A DNA stretch of 64,000 nucleotides from Blepharisma stoltei (Eukaryota > Ciliophora > Heterotrichea > Heterotrichida > Blepharismidae), in NCBI GenBank assembly GCA_914767885.1, contig CAJZBQ010000021.1:248001-312000 (forward strand), in the 5' to 3' direction. Below are positions 51,945-62,356 of this stretch, piece after piece. Position 1 is the first letter of the stretch, and each line of letters starts with the position of its first letter. Made by a program: the position numbers and the translations under genes. Below the pieces are notes generated by a model. The model saw only the letters and a list, made by a program, of their open reading frames with translations. It was not told the DNA's origin and searched no databases.

Positions 51945-52745
51945 ATGTCACATGTACTCAAAGATTTCACGAACTTGCCATTGCAAAAACCATCAGGGCC
52001 TCGGGTATCTGAAGCAACTTATAGAAAGCCGATATTTAAAGCAAAGCGCTTGATTGAGTCAGGTGTAACAACAAGAGCCGTTTCCTTATCCTCAGCGCGG
52101 GATCTTGAAGAATGCTTACACCAAAGTTCAATAAAAGTGCTTATTGTGAGGTGCCGCTTAAATTTAAATTAGGAAAAAATAATTTATATGTTTTCATTGA
52201 AAAAGTTATAGTGCATTTATCCAAAAAAATATTTTATGGAACTCAGATTCTTATACAATTAAGCTAACGATTTAGAAAATAGCGTTAAAAATTCGCCTTT
52301 TCAGAACGATCCTTTTGCCTCTGGAAGTGAAAGCCCTCACATTTGTAGCACAGCTCAATCTTCACAATCAAGTATTATTGAATCTTCCGTCAAAAAAAAT
52401 TTGGATTTTGACGAAAAAGGGCTTCAAGAATGTTTTTCGCTATTAATGACTCCAGTGTTTGGCAAAAGGTCACGAGAAGAGACTATATCAAGAGTAGGTA
52501 AAAAATCTAAAGAAGAGGTAAAAACAATTGATAACATGCAGATCGAGCTATTAGACCCTGATTTAATGGCTTCTGAGTATTTTAGGTGTTACAAAGAAAG
52601 CGACGTTATTTCTGACTTAGACGTCAGAGACAATGTAATAAAAAACGAGTGCGACGATGATTGTCCAACTGACGACGCACAGATAGAGGTATGTATATCT
52701 TATTTGGCAGCCCAGATTGAGCAGGCTATCTTAAGTGAGGTGTAA
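51945..52745 (+). CDS. Hypothetical acidic protein with a TA-bounded IES
   Basis: About 228 aa after removing roughly 52159-52272. Starts MSHVLKDFTNLPLQKPSGPRVSEATYRKPIFKAKRLIE, continues KVLIVRCRL, then ENSVKNSPFQNDPFASGSESP, and ends with an acidic helical region (CPTDDAQIEVCISYLAAQIEQAIL). No domain is recognised. Two or three TA pairings keep the frame (left TA at 52142, 52159 or 52165), so the exact join needs a transcript. Confidence 0.68.
52159..52272. other. TA-bounded IES, about 108-123 bp
   Basis: AT-rich stretch with stops between two coding pieces in the same frame. Preferred boundaries are TA at 52159-52160 and 52273-52274 (join CGC TTA GAA AAT); alternatives begin at 52142 (with right TA 52265) or 52165. 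All alternatives have lengths divisible by three. Confidence 0.65.
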
Positions 52746-52796
52746 CGACCATCACTTAGAATTAAAATTAATTTTCTGCTTGAATTTAATAATTGT

Positions 52797-55700
52797 TTAA
52801 AGTGGATACTCGTTAAGAAAAGATTTGAACTCAAACGCGTCGAATTTTTCACCTTCATGCATCATCTTCATTTTTCTATTTTTGTATTCAATTTGGTGCT
52901 GCCTTGCCAGCTCGTCTCCACAGCCCCACAGCTCAATTTCGATGATTTCAATATTTTCATCAGAATTTTCTTTTAAAAGCAGCCCTGGAGTGTATCCAGC
53001 ATTATTGTGGTCTGTTATTCTAGAATCAGAATCAATGTCTTCAGAAATCCATAGCTTGGCTTCTGATGAAGTTCCTCCTCCGAATCCAAGTCCTCTGGGG
53101 CTTGATTTTAAATTCAAAAATACGATGTTTCCTTTTTCTGCTTGCCTGAGCACTGTATACCCATTTGCGAAGGAAAATAGAAAACTGTTGATTTCATAAG
53201 TATTTTTCCTTTTTTTGTATTTTCTCTCTACAAATCCTCCAATTACAGTTTCATCTTGCAGTTTAATGATAATCATTAATGAGCTTGGGTAGCCTTCTAG
53301 TCCGTCTTCAATTCCTTTGAAGCTTAAAATAGAGTCGCGAGACAAATAAAGACAATGAAATTCAAGTAAATGGGTAAAAACTGAACTGGATAAGTATATA
53401 AAAGGTAAAGCTTTGCTTAAAAGAGTATTTAGTGCAGGGATGTGAGGAACATAATACTTCTTCGCGGGTGAGGTTAATTAAAGTACACTGTACTTTTTTA
53501 AACCCCCTCCGAAAACCTACAAAAATGACTGTGTACTTTAAAAATGGTCGTTTAGTGTGAAAAAAGTACAAACGGTACTTTTCGATTTTTTAAAAACAGG
53601 GGGGTGGTAAAAGTAAACGGTGAAAAAAACAGCCAAAACAGAGGGAAAAAAGTACATATAAAAATCAATATTCTATCAAGACTAAGTAAATTTAAGTAAA
53701 TAAAGGCCAAGGTTAAATTGCATAATAAGCAGCTTGTATTGCATTATAATAAATACTAAAGAATATTGCTGGAAAGAATGCAAGAGCTGCATGATAAACA
53801 ATAACAAATATTTGGCTCTCAAAATAAGAGGAAAAAAGTACGCTGCAAAATATAAAATGATTAAAGTGACGTAGAATAATCTAATATAAAATACTAATAA
53901 TAAGCACAGGAAATTCCCTTAGAAAGGTCAACTTAATTTGTTAAATAAAAGACCAAAAGTTACAAAGAAATATAAGAAAAGTGATTATGGAGAAAATTTT
54001 AAAAAATGGATGAAAAAAGTACATGTTTTTCATATGCAAAAAAAGAGTGAAAAAAGTACTCATAAAATTTTTTAACAGTGCAAATTTTGGATGAAAAAAG
54101 TACAAAGGGGAAAAAATCAGAGGAAAAAAGTACATTGACTTTTTGGAGAACTTTTTGGGACGGCAAAAATACTGCAAGGCTCTGCAAAAAACTGCAAGGC
54201 CAGTAAAAAAATGGCAAAGCCAAGCAAAAAAATGCAAAACTTGCAAAAATTTTTGCAAGTTTTGCAAAAACATTAACAAAAGCAAAAGCAATTTTAAAAA
54301 AAAAAGCAAAGCCATGCAAAAATTTAAAAAAAAATTAAAAATTTCGCAAAGCAGGCAAAACTTTTGCAGGGTGGCAAAAAAGTTGCAAAAATTGGCAAAA
54401 ATCACGATTAGAAAATTTAACAGTAAAATTTAATAATTTATTGGAAGTGTAGTACAATGTTAAATTATTTAAAAAAACATATAATATAGAAAAAATAGAA
54501 ATTAATTTCGTGAAATAAATGCTAAAGTTTTAATACAAATATCTTTTAAAGAATTTTCTAAAAGCATGACTTAAAAATTTTAAAAATTTGGAAAATTTAA
54601 TTTTGGCAAAATTTTAAAATGAGATACAACAAAGTGTTTTGCCAAAATTAAATTTTCCAAATTTTTAAAATTCTTAAGTTATGTTTTTGGAAAATTCTTT
54701 AAAAGATATTTGTATTAAACTTTAGCATTTATTTCACGAAATTAATTTCTATTTTTTCTATATTATATGTTGTTTAAATAATTTAACATTGTACTACACT
54801 TCCAATAAATTATTAAATTTTACTGTTAAATTTTCTAATCGTTATTTTTGCCAATTTTTGCAACTTTTTTGCCACCCTGCAAAAGTTTTGCCTGCTTTGC
54901 GAAATTTTTAATTTTTTTTTAAATTTTTGCATGGCTTTGCTTTTTTTTTAAATTGCTTTTGCTTTTGTCCAATGTTTTTGCAAAACTTGCAAAAATTTTG
55001 CAAGTTTTGCATTTTTTTGCTTGGCTTTGCCATTTTTTTTTACTGGCCTTGCAGTTTTTTTTTTGCAGAGCCTTGCAGTATTTTTGCCGTCCCAAAAAGT
55101 TCTCCTGACTTTTTATATGAAAATACTAATTTTTTAAATATGTTTACCTTAAAATGAGAAGAACGCATCAATTTAATTTTGCTGCATATATTAATTCTCA
55201 CTCCCCCTTTAAATTGGAACAAAAATTTTTTTTTGTTAGAAAAAAATATCACTTAACTTAACTTAAACAGATGGGCTCGTGCCTTTAATTTTAACTCAGT
55301 CACAATGATCCCTTGTGGGATTCATCCGCTTTGCGGCATCACTCCCACATAAAGCGGGAGTACTGATGCCTCCTCCTTGTCTCTTGTAAAAGACTCCAGT
55401 GTTGAGTGGGCAGACTACGGGTTTGTGAGGCCTCCTGAGGCTGAGGGAATACAAGTTGGCATTCCGAAATTCCAAAAAAATGGAATTTCTGGTAGCCTGT
55501 CGGCAAAAGGGTAAAGTCCAGATCCTGGAACGTAACGCCCAGTCTCACGCTAGGCAGTTGCCCAATTGTCTAGCTATTACCTGTAGACTCTGATGGGCTT
55601 GCCCTTTCCAAATCTTAACCCTCCTTTCCTTAGAGGTAAAAACCAGTCTCGAATTTGGACTTGGGCTAGGTTCTACGCTCCTGCAGAATTAGTTGCTAGC

Positions 55701-57736
55701 ATTGCTGTCCATTTCAAGGCTAGAGAAATCTTGCCGGATATAATTAAAATATGAGTCGAAGGCTGTATGGCCGTGAGGCCATAACTAAACGAAGACGCGC
55801 ATATTTTAACTATCTAGAAAAAAAATATTAATATAAAAATTTTTTATAAAAAAAATTTCAAAAATTTATCGAATTAGATTAATAAATTTGTTTAATAAAA
55901 TGCTATTTACTCTTTTTCCTTTAAAACAAAGTAATATATAGCTAAAATTTGCATTATTAGTTAATACGCCACTATTAATTGGCATCAAAATTATTTACAC
56001 AAAAATTATTATTTTTATTAATAAAAAAAAATTAAAAAAAAATTTTAGAAAATTTATCGATCAAAGTGCGAATTTTGTTTATATAAGATGCTATTTATAC
56101 TCTATACTTTTAAAATAAAGCAAGAAATAAGTAAATTTTTATATTTTATAAAGAATTCCTATTGAATTTTATATCAAAACTATTTAAATAAAAAATTTAG
56201 CAATTAAGGATAATAAATTTATTTAAATAAGATGCTCTTTATACTCTCTTCTTTAAAGAGCAAGATATAACTAAATTTTTATTTTAGTTAAGAAGAAGCA
56301 TTTAACTTATATCAAAACTTTTTTAGATAAAAATTATATATAATTTTTTATTATAAAATTAAATTTTGTTCCAATTGAAGGAGCTAATTTATCAAAAAAG
56401 TGGAAATTTTACCTATATTTGTTCCAATTTAAAGGGGTGTGAGAATTAATATATGCAGCAAAATTAAATTGATGCGTTCTTCTCATTTAAGGTAAACATA
56501 TTTAAAAAATTAGTATTTTCATATAAAAAGTCAATGTACTTTTTTCCTCTGATTTTTTCCCCTTTGTACTTTTTTCATCCAAAATTTGCACTGTTAAAAA
56601 TTTTATGAGTACTTTTTTCACTCTTTTTTTGCATATGAAAAACATGTACTTTTTTCATCCATTTTTTAAAATTTTCTCCATAATCACTTTTCTTATATTT
56701 CTTTGTAACTTTTGGTCTTTTATTTAACAAATTAAGTTGACCTTTCTAAGGGAATTTCCTGTGCTTATTATTAGTATTTTATATTAGATTATTCTACGTC
56801 ACTTTAATCATTTTATATTTTGCAGCGTACTTTTTTCCTCTTATTTTGAGAGCCAAATATTTGTTATTGTTTATCATGCAGCTCTTGCATTCTTTCCAGC
56901 AATATTCTTTAGTATTTATTATAATGCAATACAAGCTGCTTATTATGCAATTTAACCTTGGCCTTTCTTTGCTTAAATTTACTTAGTCTTGATAGAATAT
57001 TGATTTTTATATGTACTTTTTTCCTCTGTTTTGGCTTTTTTTTTCACCGTTTACTTTTTTCACCCCCCTGTTTTTAAAAAATCGAAAAGTACCGTTTGTA
57101 CTTTTTTCACACTAAACGACCATTTTTAAAGTACACAGTCATTTTTTGTAGGTTTTCGGAGGGGGTTTAAAAAAGTACAGTGTACTTTAATTAACCTCAC
57201 CCCTTCTTCGCCCCAAGGAGTCTTTGTTTTAAAAAATCAGGAAAAACGTTTTCTATTACTGGAAATTGTTTATGAAAATACTCCTGGATTTCAGCTATAT
57301 TGTCACTTTGTGGTCGAATTTTCTCTATAAGTGTTGGGTCGCCTTTAAAAATTGCTAATAATAATTTTGTGAGGGTTGCTGAGTTATGCTTTGTATCAGT
57401 TTTCAGTTGAATTACATCTGCGAGTCTTTCTATTGAACCTTTTGGTGTTGTAGTATCTACGCTTTCCCTTCCTACAGAAGTTTGTCCATATACAAGTATT
57501 TCAATTGCTCTGACGAATCCTACGAAGTCTTCAGGCCATTTCATGTATTTTTTAAAGAACTTATCTAGGTAATTTTCAAAGGTTCGATGGTTTTTTACAT
57601 AGAAGACAGTATGAAATCTATCTCTATCAGTTGCGTTATATAAATAAAAGTGATCGAAGTGGTCTCTAAGTCTTGCAAGCTGAGATTCAGAGAAGAGGCT
57701 ATTTTCTGGATAATTTCGAGAGCATTGGCATCCCAT
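52797..57736 (-). CDS. MEAK7: MEAK7/TLDc-domain protein split by a 3.7-kb palindromic element
   Basis: 397 aa after removing one 9-bp target duplication and the element (offset 3746 bp). It begins MGCQCSRNYPE, a strong myristoylation plus Cys palmitoylation start, then a helical N-domain (FDHFYLYNATDRDRFHTVFYV..., WPEDFVGFVRAIEILVYGQ). The join LLGAKK-YYVPHIPALNTLLSKALPFIYLSSSVFTHLL leads into a TLDc domain (GYPSSLMIIIKLQDETVIGGFVERKYKK..., GLGFGGGTSSEAKLWISEDID, IEIIEIELWGCGDELARQHQI). MEAK7 links mTOR signalling to lysosomal membranes in animals; TLDc proteins also bind V-ATPase. The join lies between two conserved regions and keeps the frame exactly. Confidence 0.88.
54145..55105. mobile_element. 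961-bp fold-back element nested in the left arm
   Basis: Target duplication TGACTTTTT at 54136-54144 and 55106-55114. Ends GGAGAACTTTTTGGGACGGC and its inverse. Arms of about 465 bp meet at a short loop near 54613-54636, so the whole element is one large hairpin. Many TTGCAAAA-type repeats. The opposite arm of the host element keeps the empty site (AAAAAGTCA once at 56525-56533), proving insertion and its boundaries. Confidence 0.9.
55250..55815 (-). mobile_element. SINE-D retroelement nested in the palindrome's central region
   Basis: Target duplication AGAAAAAAATAT (55238-55249) and AGAAAAAAAATAT (55816-55828). On the minus strand it starts TTAAAATATGCGCGTCTTCG, has the GGCCATACAGC block of the CFAP57 inserts, and ends in a (TTAAG)n tail at 55252-55267. 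GC-rich against AT-rich surroundings. Confidence 0.85.
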
Positions 57737-57837
57737 TTTGATTTATGATATTGCTAGTAAATTTTTACTTGTAAATGGAATATTTAGTATGATTTATTAT
57801 TTTCCTCTATAAATAAATGGTAATTTAGCATATTTAA

Positions 57838-59034
57838 TTAGTTTTTTGAAAGTGATGGAGTTGTTGGCATTATTCTTTCAATTGGCAAAAGCCTTAAATG
57901 AGTATTTGGCTTTGAAAATGGATTTTCAAGAGACAAGCTAGCAGTTTTAAAAGACTTTATTGGTGGAGTCCTATGTGTAAACCTCCTCTTGAACTTATTT
58001 TCAAGTCTCACACTGTTGACAAACGAATTCTTATAAACTCCTCATCTCAGTCCTTGTATATAATTTCTCCTTAATTCTTTATCACTCGGGCAAGGAGATG
58101 TCATATTCAAAATCTCTTGCATATCATAAGCATCTACAAACCTGAAATCTTGTGGATTTACTTTATACGCAGCTGTCGGCATAGTCGCAATAGCAGAACA
58201 CTGATAAGCTAGATTTCTAAAGCTTTCATAAGCTCCCACAAAATCTCCTTTTGTCAGATGTTCAACTTCAACTAATTTTGTCTCAATCTGCATCTCACTA
58301 TAATCAAAGCTTTTTGGGTCATTCATAGAAAACGAGACATCATTTGCATTTTTAACGACTTTAAAATCAACCCTTCTCAACAGTTTCACAGATCCTTGAG
58401 TAATGAAATAAATCGCGTCTGCTTTGCTGCCTTGCTTAGAAATAATATCATTTGTTTTGAATTCAATAGGCTTTTTTGCTTTATTAGAAATTTGTCGCAA
58501 AATTTCATCAGGAATGAGTGAGAAAAAAGGGTGTTTTCTGAAATATTTAAAAGCCTTGGTTTTTATTTGGATGTCGTCTCCTTTGATTTCTTTGTCGTAA
58601 GCTTCTTTTGAGAGTCCAATAAGTTCTACATATGTAGTAGAAATTGCAGTAGCGGCTCTTGGAGTTCCATAGATCAGTCCAAGTTCCCCAAAAGTGTCAT
58701 CTTCTTTTAGCTCTGCTACTGTTTCAGACCAAGTTTTCCCATCTCTAGTCTGCTCAGCTGATATTGAAACTCTTCCAGAAAGGATGATATAAAATGCATC
58801 AGCTTCATCTCCTTGTTTAAAAATGACTTGTTTTATTCCAAAAGAATGCAAACTCACTTGCTTACATAGCTGTTTTAGCTTTGGAGTATATTTATACTCC
58901 TCAAACATTTTTACATCCTAATTATCAGTTACCCCTAAAAGCTCTACAAGCTCAGTTAATTGAGATTCAGATCTCTGCTGAGGAGCCAGAGCTAAAATCT
59001 GTCTAAGTCTAGTTTTCCTGTCTGAGGACTGCAT
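57838..59034 (-). CDS. Protein with two cyclic-nucleotide-binding domains
   Basis: 393 aa after removing a 15-nt intron at 58918-58932 (GTAACTGATAATTAG) and reading TGA as Trp (IQGLRWGVYKNSF). It begins MQSSDRKTRLRQILALAPQQ. The first cNBD (residues about 60-165) has IIFKQGDEADAFYIILSGRVSI, FGELGLIYGTPRAATAIS (the phosphate-binding cassette). The second (about 180-300) starts IISKQGSKADAIYFITQGSVKLL but its cassette is degenerate (GDFVGAYESF). Related to PKA regulatory subunits but with no inhibitor site seen. Probably a cNMP sensor of a ciliary or cytosolic type. Confidence 0.85.
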
Positions 59035-59072
59035 TATTATTTTGCTTTATAATTAATTATCGTAACAAAGAT

Positions 59073-59687
59073 TTATTTTTTCTCAAGAATGTGTATGTTT
59101 TGAATATTTGTAGGCTGCTGCTGAGGATTTGAGTACCTTCTTTTTGGATGAGTCACGGTGTTTCGTCTCCTCTCTTCAAGTCGCTTTTCTAAGCTATCAC
59201 CTTCTTGGGTTTTTATATTTTCTTTAATTCGTATACTTGTTAAAGAAGTTTCGTTACTGTGAGAAGTTATAGCATCTGTAGTTTTCTTTACAAGGACAGG
59301 CCTATGTTTTGCAGACTGAGGCCTTTTAACTTTATGGTTTTCTTCTTGCTTTACTAAATTAATTTTAACTTCAGGAGCTTTCTCAATGATTTTAGGTTTT
59401 TGGTGAAATAAATTCAACACTTCAGGTCTGGTCATAAGCTTTCGAAGCCTTTCACTATAATGAATAAATTTTAAATCTCCGACAGCTTCGTAATATTCAA
59501 TAGCTTTCTATGTGAAAATTACAGTATATAATTCCATCAGCCTAGATACTTTTTCAACTGTTATGCTAAAATCGAGCTCAATTTCAAAGTTGAGTATTAA
59601 GTCTGCAAAATTCCTGGGGAGACCAATATTAAATACATAGCCTGCTGATCTTGACATTGATTGCATTGAATTACAATTTGTAAGCAT
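59073..59687 (-). CDS. Hypothetical protein with a helical N-terminal domain
   Basis: 199 aa after removing a 15-nt intron at 59508-59522 (GTAATTTTCACATAG). The N-terminal 95 residues look folded and helical (LPRNFADLILNFEIELDFSITVEKVSRLMELYTKAIEYYEAVGDLKFIHYSERLRKLM). The rest is basic and disordered (EENHKVKRPQSAKHRPVLVKK...). No named domain; the helical part has the feel of a microtubule-interacting (MIT-like) bundle, which is only a guess. Start at 59687; a second Met at 59666 is possible. Confidence 0.72.
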
Positions 59688-59826
59688 GACAATATATTAA
59701 TTTCATAATATTTTCCCATGTAATTTGATTTGTTGAATCATTAGAAAAAATCATCAATTTAAGCAGAATTTAAATTAATCTTGCATAAAATTCATTTCTC
59801 AGGTGTTTTTAAGTTGTCTTCCTAAT

Positions 59827-61284
59827 ATGGATAAAATTGAAATGAGCTGCAAAGATGCAGAATTTGATATTGATATCGAAGATTCGTTACGAAGACAAGT
59901 AAATATTATCTAGATTACAGAAAAACAAAAGATTCTCAAAGAAGAAAAAAACAACCTCAAAGCCAAAGAACTAGAACTCCGAAGGAAAGTTGACCAAAAC
60001 AAAGCAAGCCAAGTTTTGAATTCTTTAAAACTCAAAAAACAAAGCCAAGATTTGCATGCATTTCTAGAAGAAAGCAGAAAGCAATGGGTGCTTGACTTAA
60101 AACATACAATAAACTCAGTAGAAGTAAAATATAGTTAGCAAGCAAAAATAGCGAGAATGCAAAATCAGATGGAAAGTCTCAAAATAATTTCCAAAATCTA
60201 TGAATTCGTTGAGCCTTTGCCTGTTTCTTCTAAGTTTTTAGACGTAACTCAGCTAAATGATAAGTTTGAAGACAGTTCAAGTTTTAACCAAAATTCATTT
60301 GAAATGCATGAAGAGCCTACGGTTGAGAAAATTAAAGTCTCAAACCATGCATTTAAGCCAACTTTGACAACCCAAACAGTTTTCCAAGGGGACTATTCAG
60401 ATGAGTTTTCAGACACCTCAATACAATCCATTTCTCAGCCTTCGTTACTCCATATAAGAGCTTCTCTAAAAAGTTACTTACGTAAACTTAAACTTTCAAA
60501 TGGGTCAGAATTCGATACTGAAGAAATTTTGCTTCAAAAAGAAGAAATCCCTCATATGCCTAACAGCCAAGACTCGTGCCAGCCAAAAGTAACAGTAAAT
60601 AATCTATCTTCAAGTGAGGACGAAGAAGGAGCTGATTCAGTTTCAACTCGGTCAATCCCAGAAATGATTTCAAAGCAGCCTTCATTTGTTGAGTCCCACA
60701 GTGATTTAGTTTCACAAAGATCAACTCCAGAGCCCATTTTTAACCAATCATCAATAATTTCTAATAGCGGCTCAATACAAAATCAAGAATCTATCACTCA
60801 TCAGCCATCAATTATTAATTATCATAGTGAGTCTATACAAAGCTATTTAGATGCAGAGCTTGAAGGAAATTTCATTCAAGCTGAAATTGAGGATGAATTC
60901 GCAATTGGGGATGAAATAAACCATTCTTCTGATGAGTCTCAGATAGAGATGGACACTTATGAGATCGAAGCAAAACCATTAACATCAAGGGAAGGTCCAA
61001 TGTTTACTAATGTGCTGCAGCTCAGTAAATTATTTGTAGAAATATCAGGCTCAGATTTTCCTGAGTCTAATGAATTTAAAGATGAAATTTCATCTGACCA
61101 ATTGCTGCCTAGGAATGAAAATAAGCCGATTGAAGAAGAAGCTCATGCGGAAGAAGAAACTAGCCAAAATTTCGGATTTGAAGTAGAGGTTAAGGCTCAA
61201 AAAAGGAAAAAGTCATTCATGTCTATATTGTGTCCATGCTTTTTTAAATTTCCCTGATGGAATCAACGATTTTATCATTTTTAA
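59827..61284 (+). CDS. Hypothetical coiled-coil/Ser-rich protein with two 15-nt introns
   Basis: 475 aa after removing introns 59899-59913 (GTAAATATTATCTAG) and 60124-60138 (GTAAAATATAGTTAG), and reading the final TGA as Trp (KFPWWNQRFYHF). The N-terminus is a basic coiled coil (ITEKQKILKEEKNNLKAKELELRRKV...). The remainder is Ser/Glu-rich with short repeats (SQPSFVESHSDLVSQRSTPEPIFNQSS). Near the C-terminus is a basic Cys segment (KAQKRKKSFMSILCPCF). No domain is recognised. Confidence 0.78.
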
Positions 61285-61356
61285 AAAAAATAATTCGATT
61301 TTAAAAAACAGTTGAAAAAGAAGAGTAAATAAATGGAAAATTATTATTTTATAAGA

Positions 61357-62017
61357 TTATTGGAACTCTTGTAAATAGTTATTGATGATTGAGCTCTGAA
61401 AAATTCCAGGAGATGTGCAGCCATAATGAATGGATCTCCTTCTGCCTTTTTGATCAGGAGTGTATCTTTCTGATCTTTCATCAAATAATCTTTTCTCATT
61501 TATTTCTAATTTCAGCATATTATCAATATTTTGAGTCAAACTGCCTTTTTTGTTTTTACTTGGGCTTGCTGAGCGACTGTTTGCTTTATGTGTAGGAGCA
61601 GGGCTTAACTCAATCGATCTTGGCTTCAAGTAGGTATAAAACTCGCCTATACTGTCAATTGAGGAAACCTCTGACCCTCTTCTCCTAAACATCTTTATTT
61701 TCGGCTCTTTGATTTTCGATTCTAAAGAAATTATATCTCTCCCGTTCCCTTGTTCAAAATTATTATTCCATTCTTCATTTTTCCTTCGCTTGCATGAGAA
61801 ATTTCTTATTGTTTCTCTCAGCCAGCTATCAGTATAGGTTGAATACATCGACGTAGCCATCAAATGAGGCATAGCAGTCTTATTGGAAAATTTCGTTATA
61901 GTCATTGGAGAATGATTGTCTTTCCTTTTGCTTTCTCGACTTGATCCCCTCGTTTTTATATTCAGTCTCGGAGAAGGTGCGAAAAATCTATTTGGCTGAT
62001 TTATATAGCTCTGGATA
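61357..62017 (-). CDS. Hypothetical basic protein, 5' end missing
   Basis: An open frame of about 220 codons in Arg/Ser/Lys-rich sequence (KTRGSSRESKRKDNHSPMTITKFSNK..., SRSASPSKNKKGSLTQNIDNMLKLEINEKRLFDERSERY), ending NNYLQEFQ. Upstream it runs directly into a SINE-A-like element at about 62018 with no ATG, so the true 5' part probably lies beyond this insertion and outside the window. No domain is seen. Confidence 0.6.
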
Positions 62018-62356
62018 AATAAAATGGCATTCGGTTCGAGCGAAATTAGCTCCGCTAATTTGCTCTCCCTCAAGCAATTTTATTTATGGGGTTGGGTTTT
62101 ATCTCGAGAACTTCTGCACAGCAGCAGCGGTTTAATTTTGGGGATAACTAGAGAAACTGCTCCTCAGTGCATCAAAAGGCTAAGGCCTTTACTTCTCAGC
62201 GCACCCGATGGAGGTGACCCTTAGGTGGAACACGAGCTGGAGCTGAGCTGTATAAAGCCGTAGCGACAGTGAAGCCGGAACACTATGCTTACCCGTGCCT
62301 TGCCGATCAAAGTGGATCGATCCAGAGGTCCTTAGGCCTAGCACGTGGATATATAG
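62018..62356 (+). mobile_element. SINE-A-like element at the 5' edge of a gene
   Basis: Begins AATAAAATGGCATTCGGTTC, parallel to the head of the SINE-A copies, and contains GTGACCCTTAGGTGGAACACGAGC of the family body. The (TAAG)n tail is missing, and no clean target duplication is visible, possibly because the Tc1-like element is inserted at its 3' end. Confidence 0.65.

Larger units (their letters stand above)
53466..57202. mobile_element. 3.7-kb palindromic Mutator-like element with 9-bp target duplication
   Basis: Target duplication CTTCTTCGC at 53457-53465 and 57203-57211. Termini GGGTGAGGTTAATTAAAGTA, inverted at the right end. The arms run about 680-800 bp (left 53466-54144 plus 55115-55222; right about 56404-57202) and are nearly identical as inverted repeats. 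Each arm contains about seven copies of GAAAAAAGTAC. The centre is AT-rich. No transposase is seen. Long TIRs with a 9-bp duplication are typical of Mutator-like elements (inference). It carries two nested elements. Confidence 0.88.

Noticed and set aside
54000-54420. Long Phe/Leu- or Lys-rich frames on both strands (for example 53941-54405 minus, 54143-54433 plus)
   Set aside because: They lie in the inverted-repeat arms, mirror each other, and are made of low-complexity AT runs; they are not genes.
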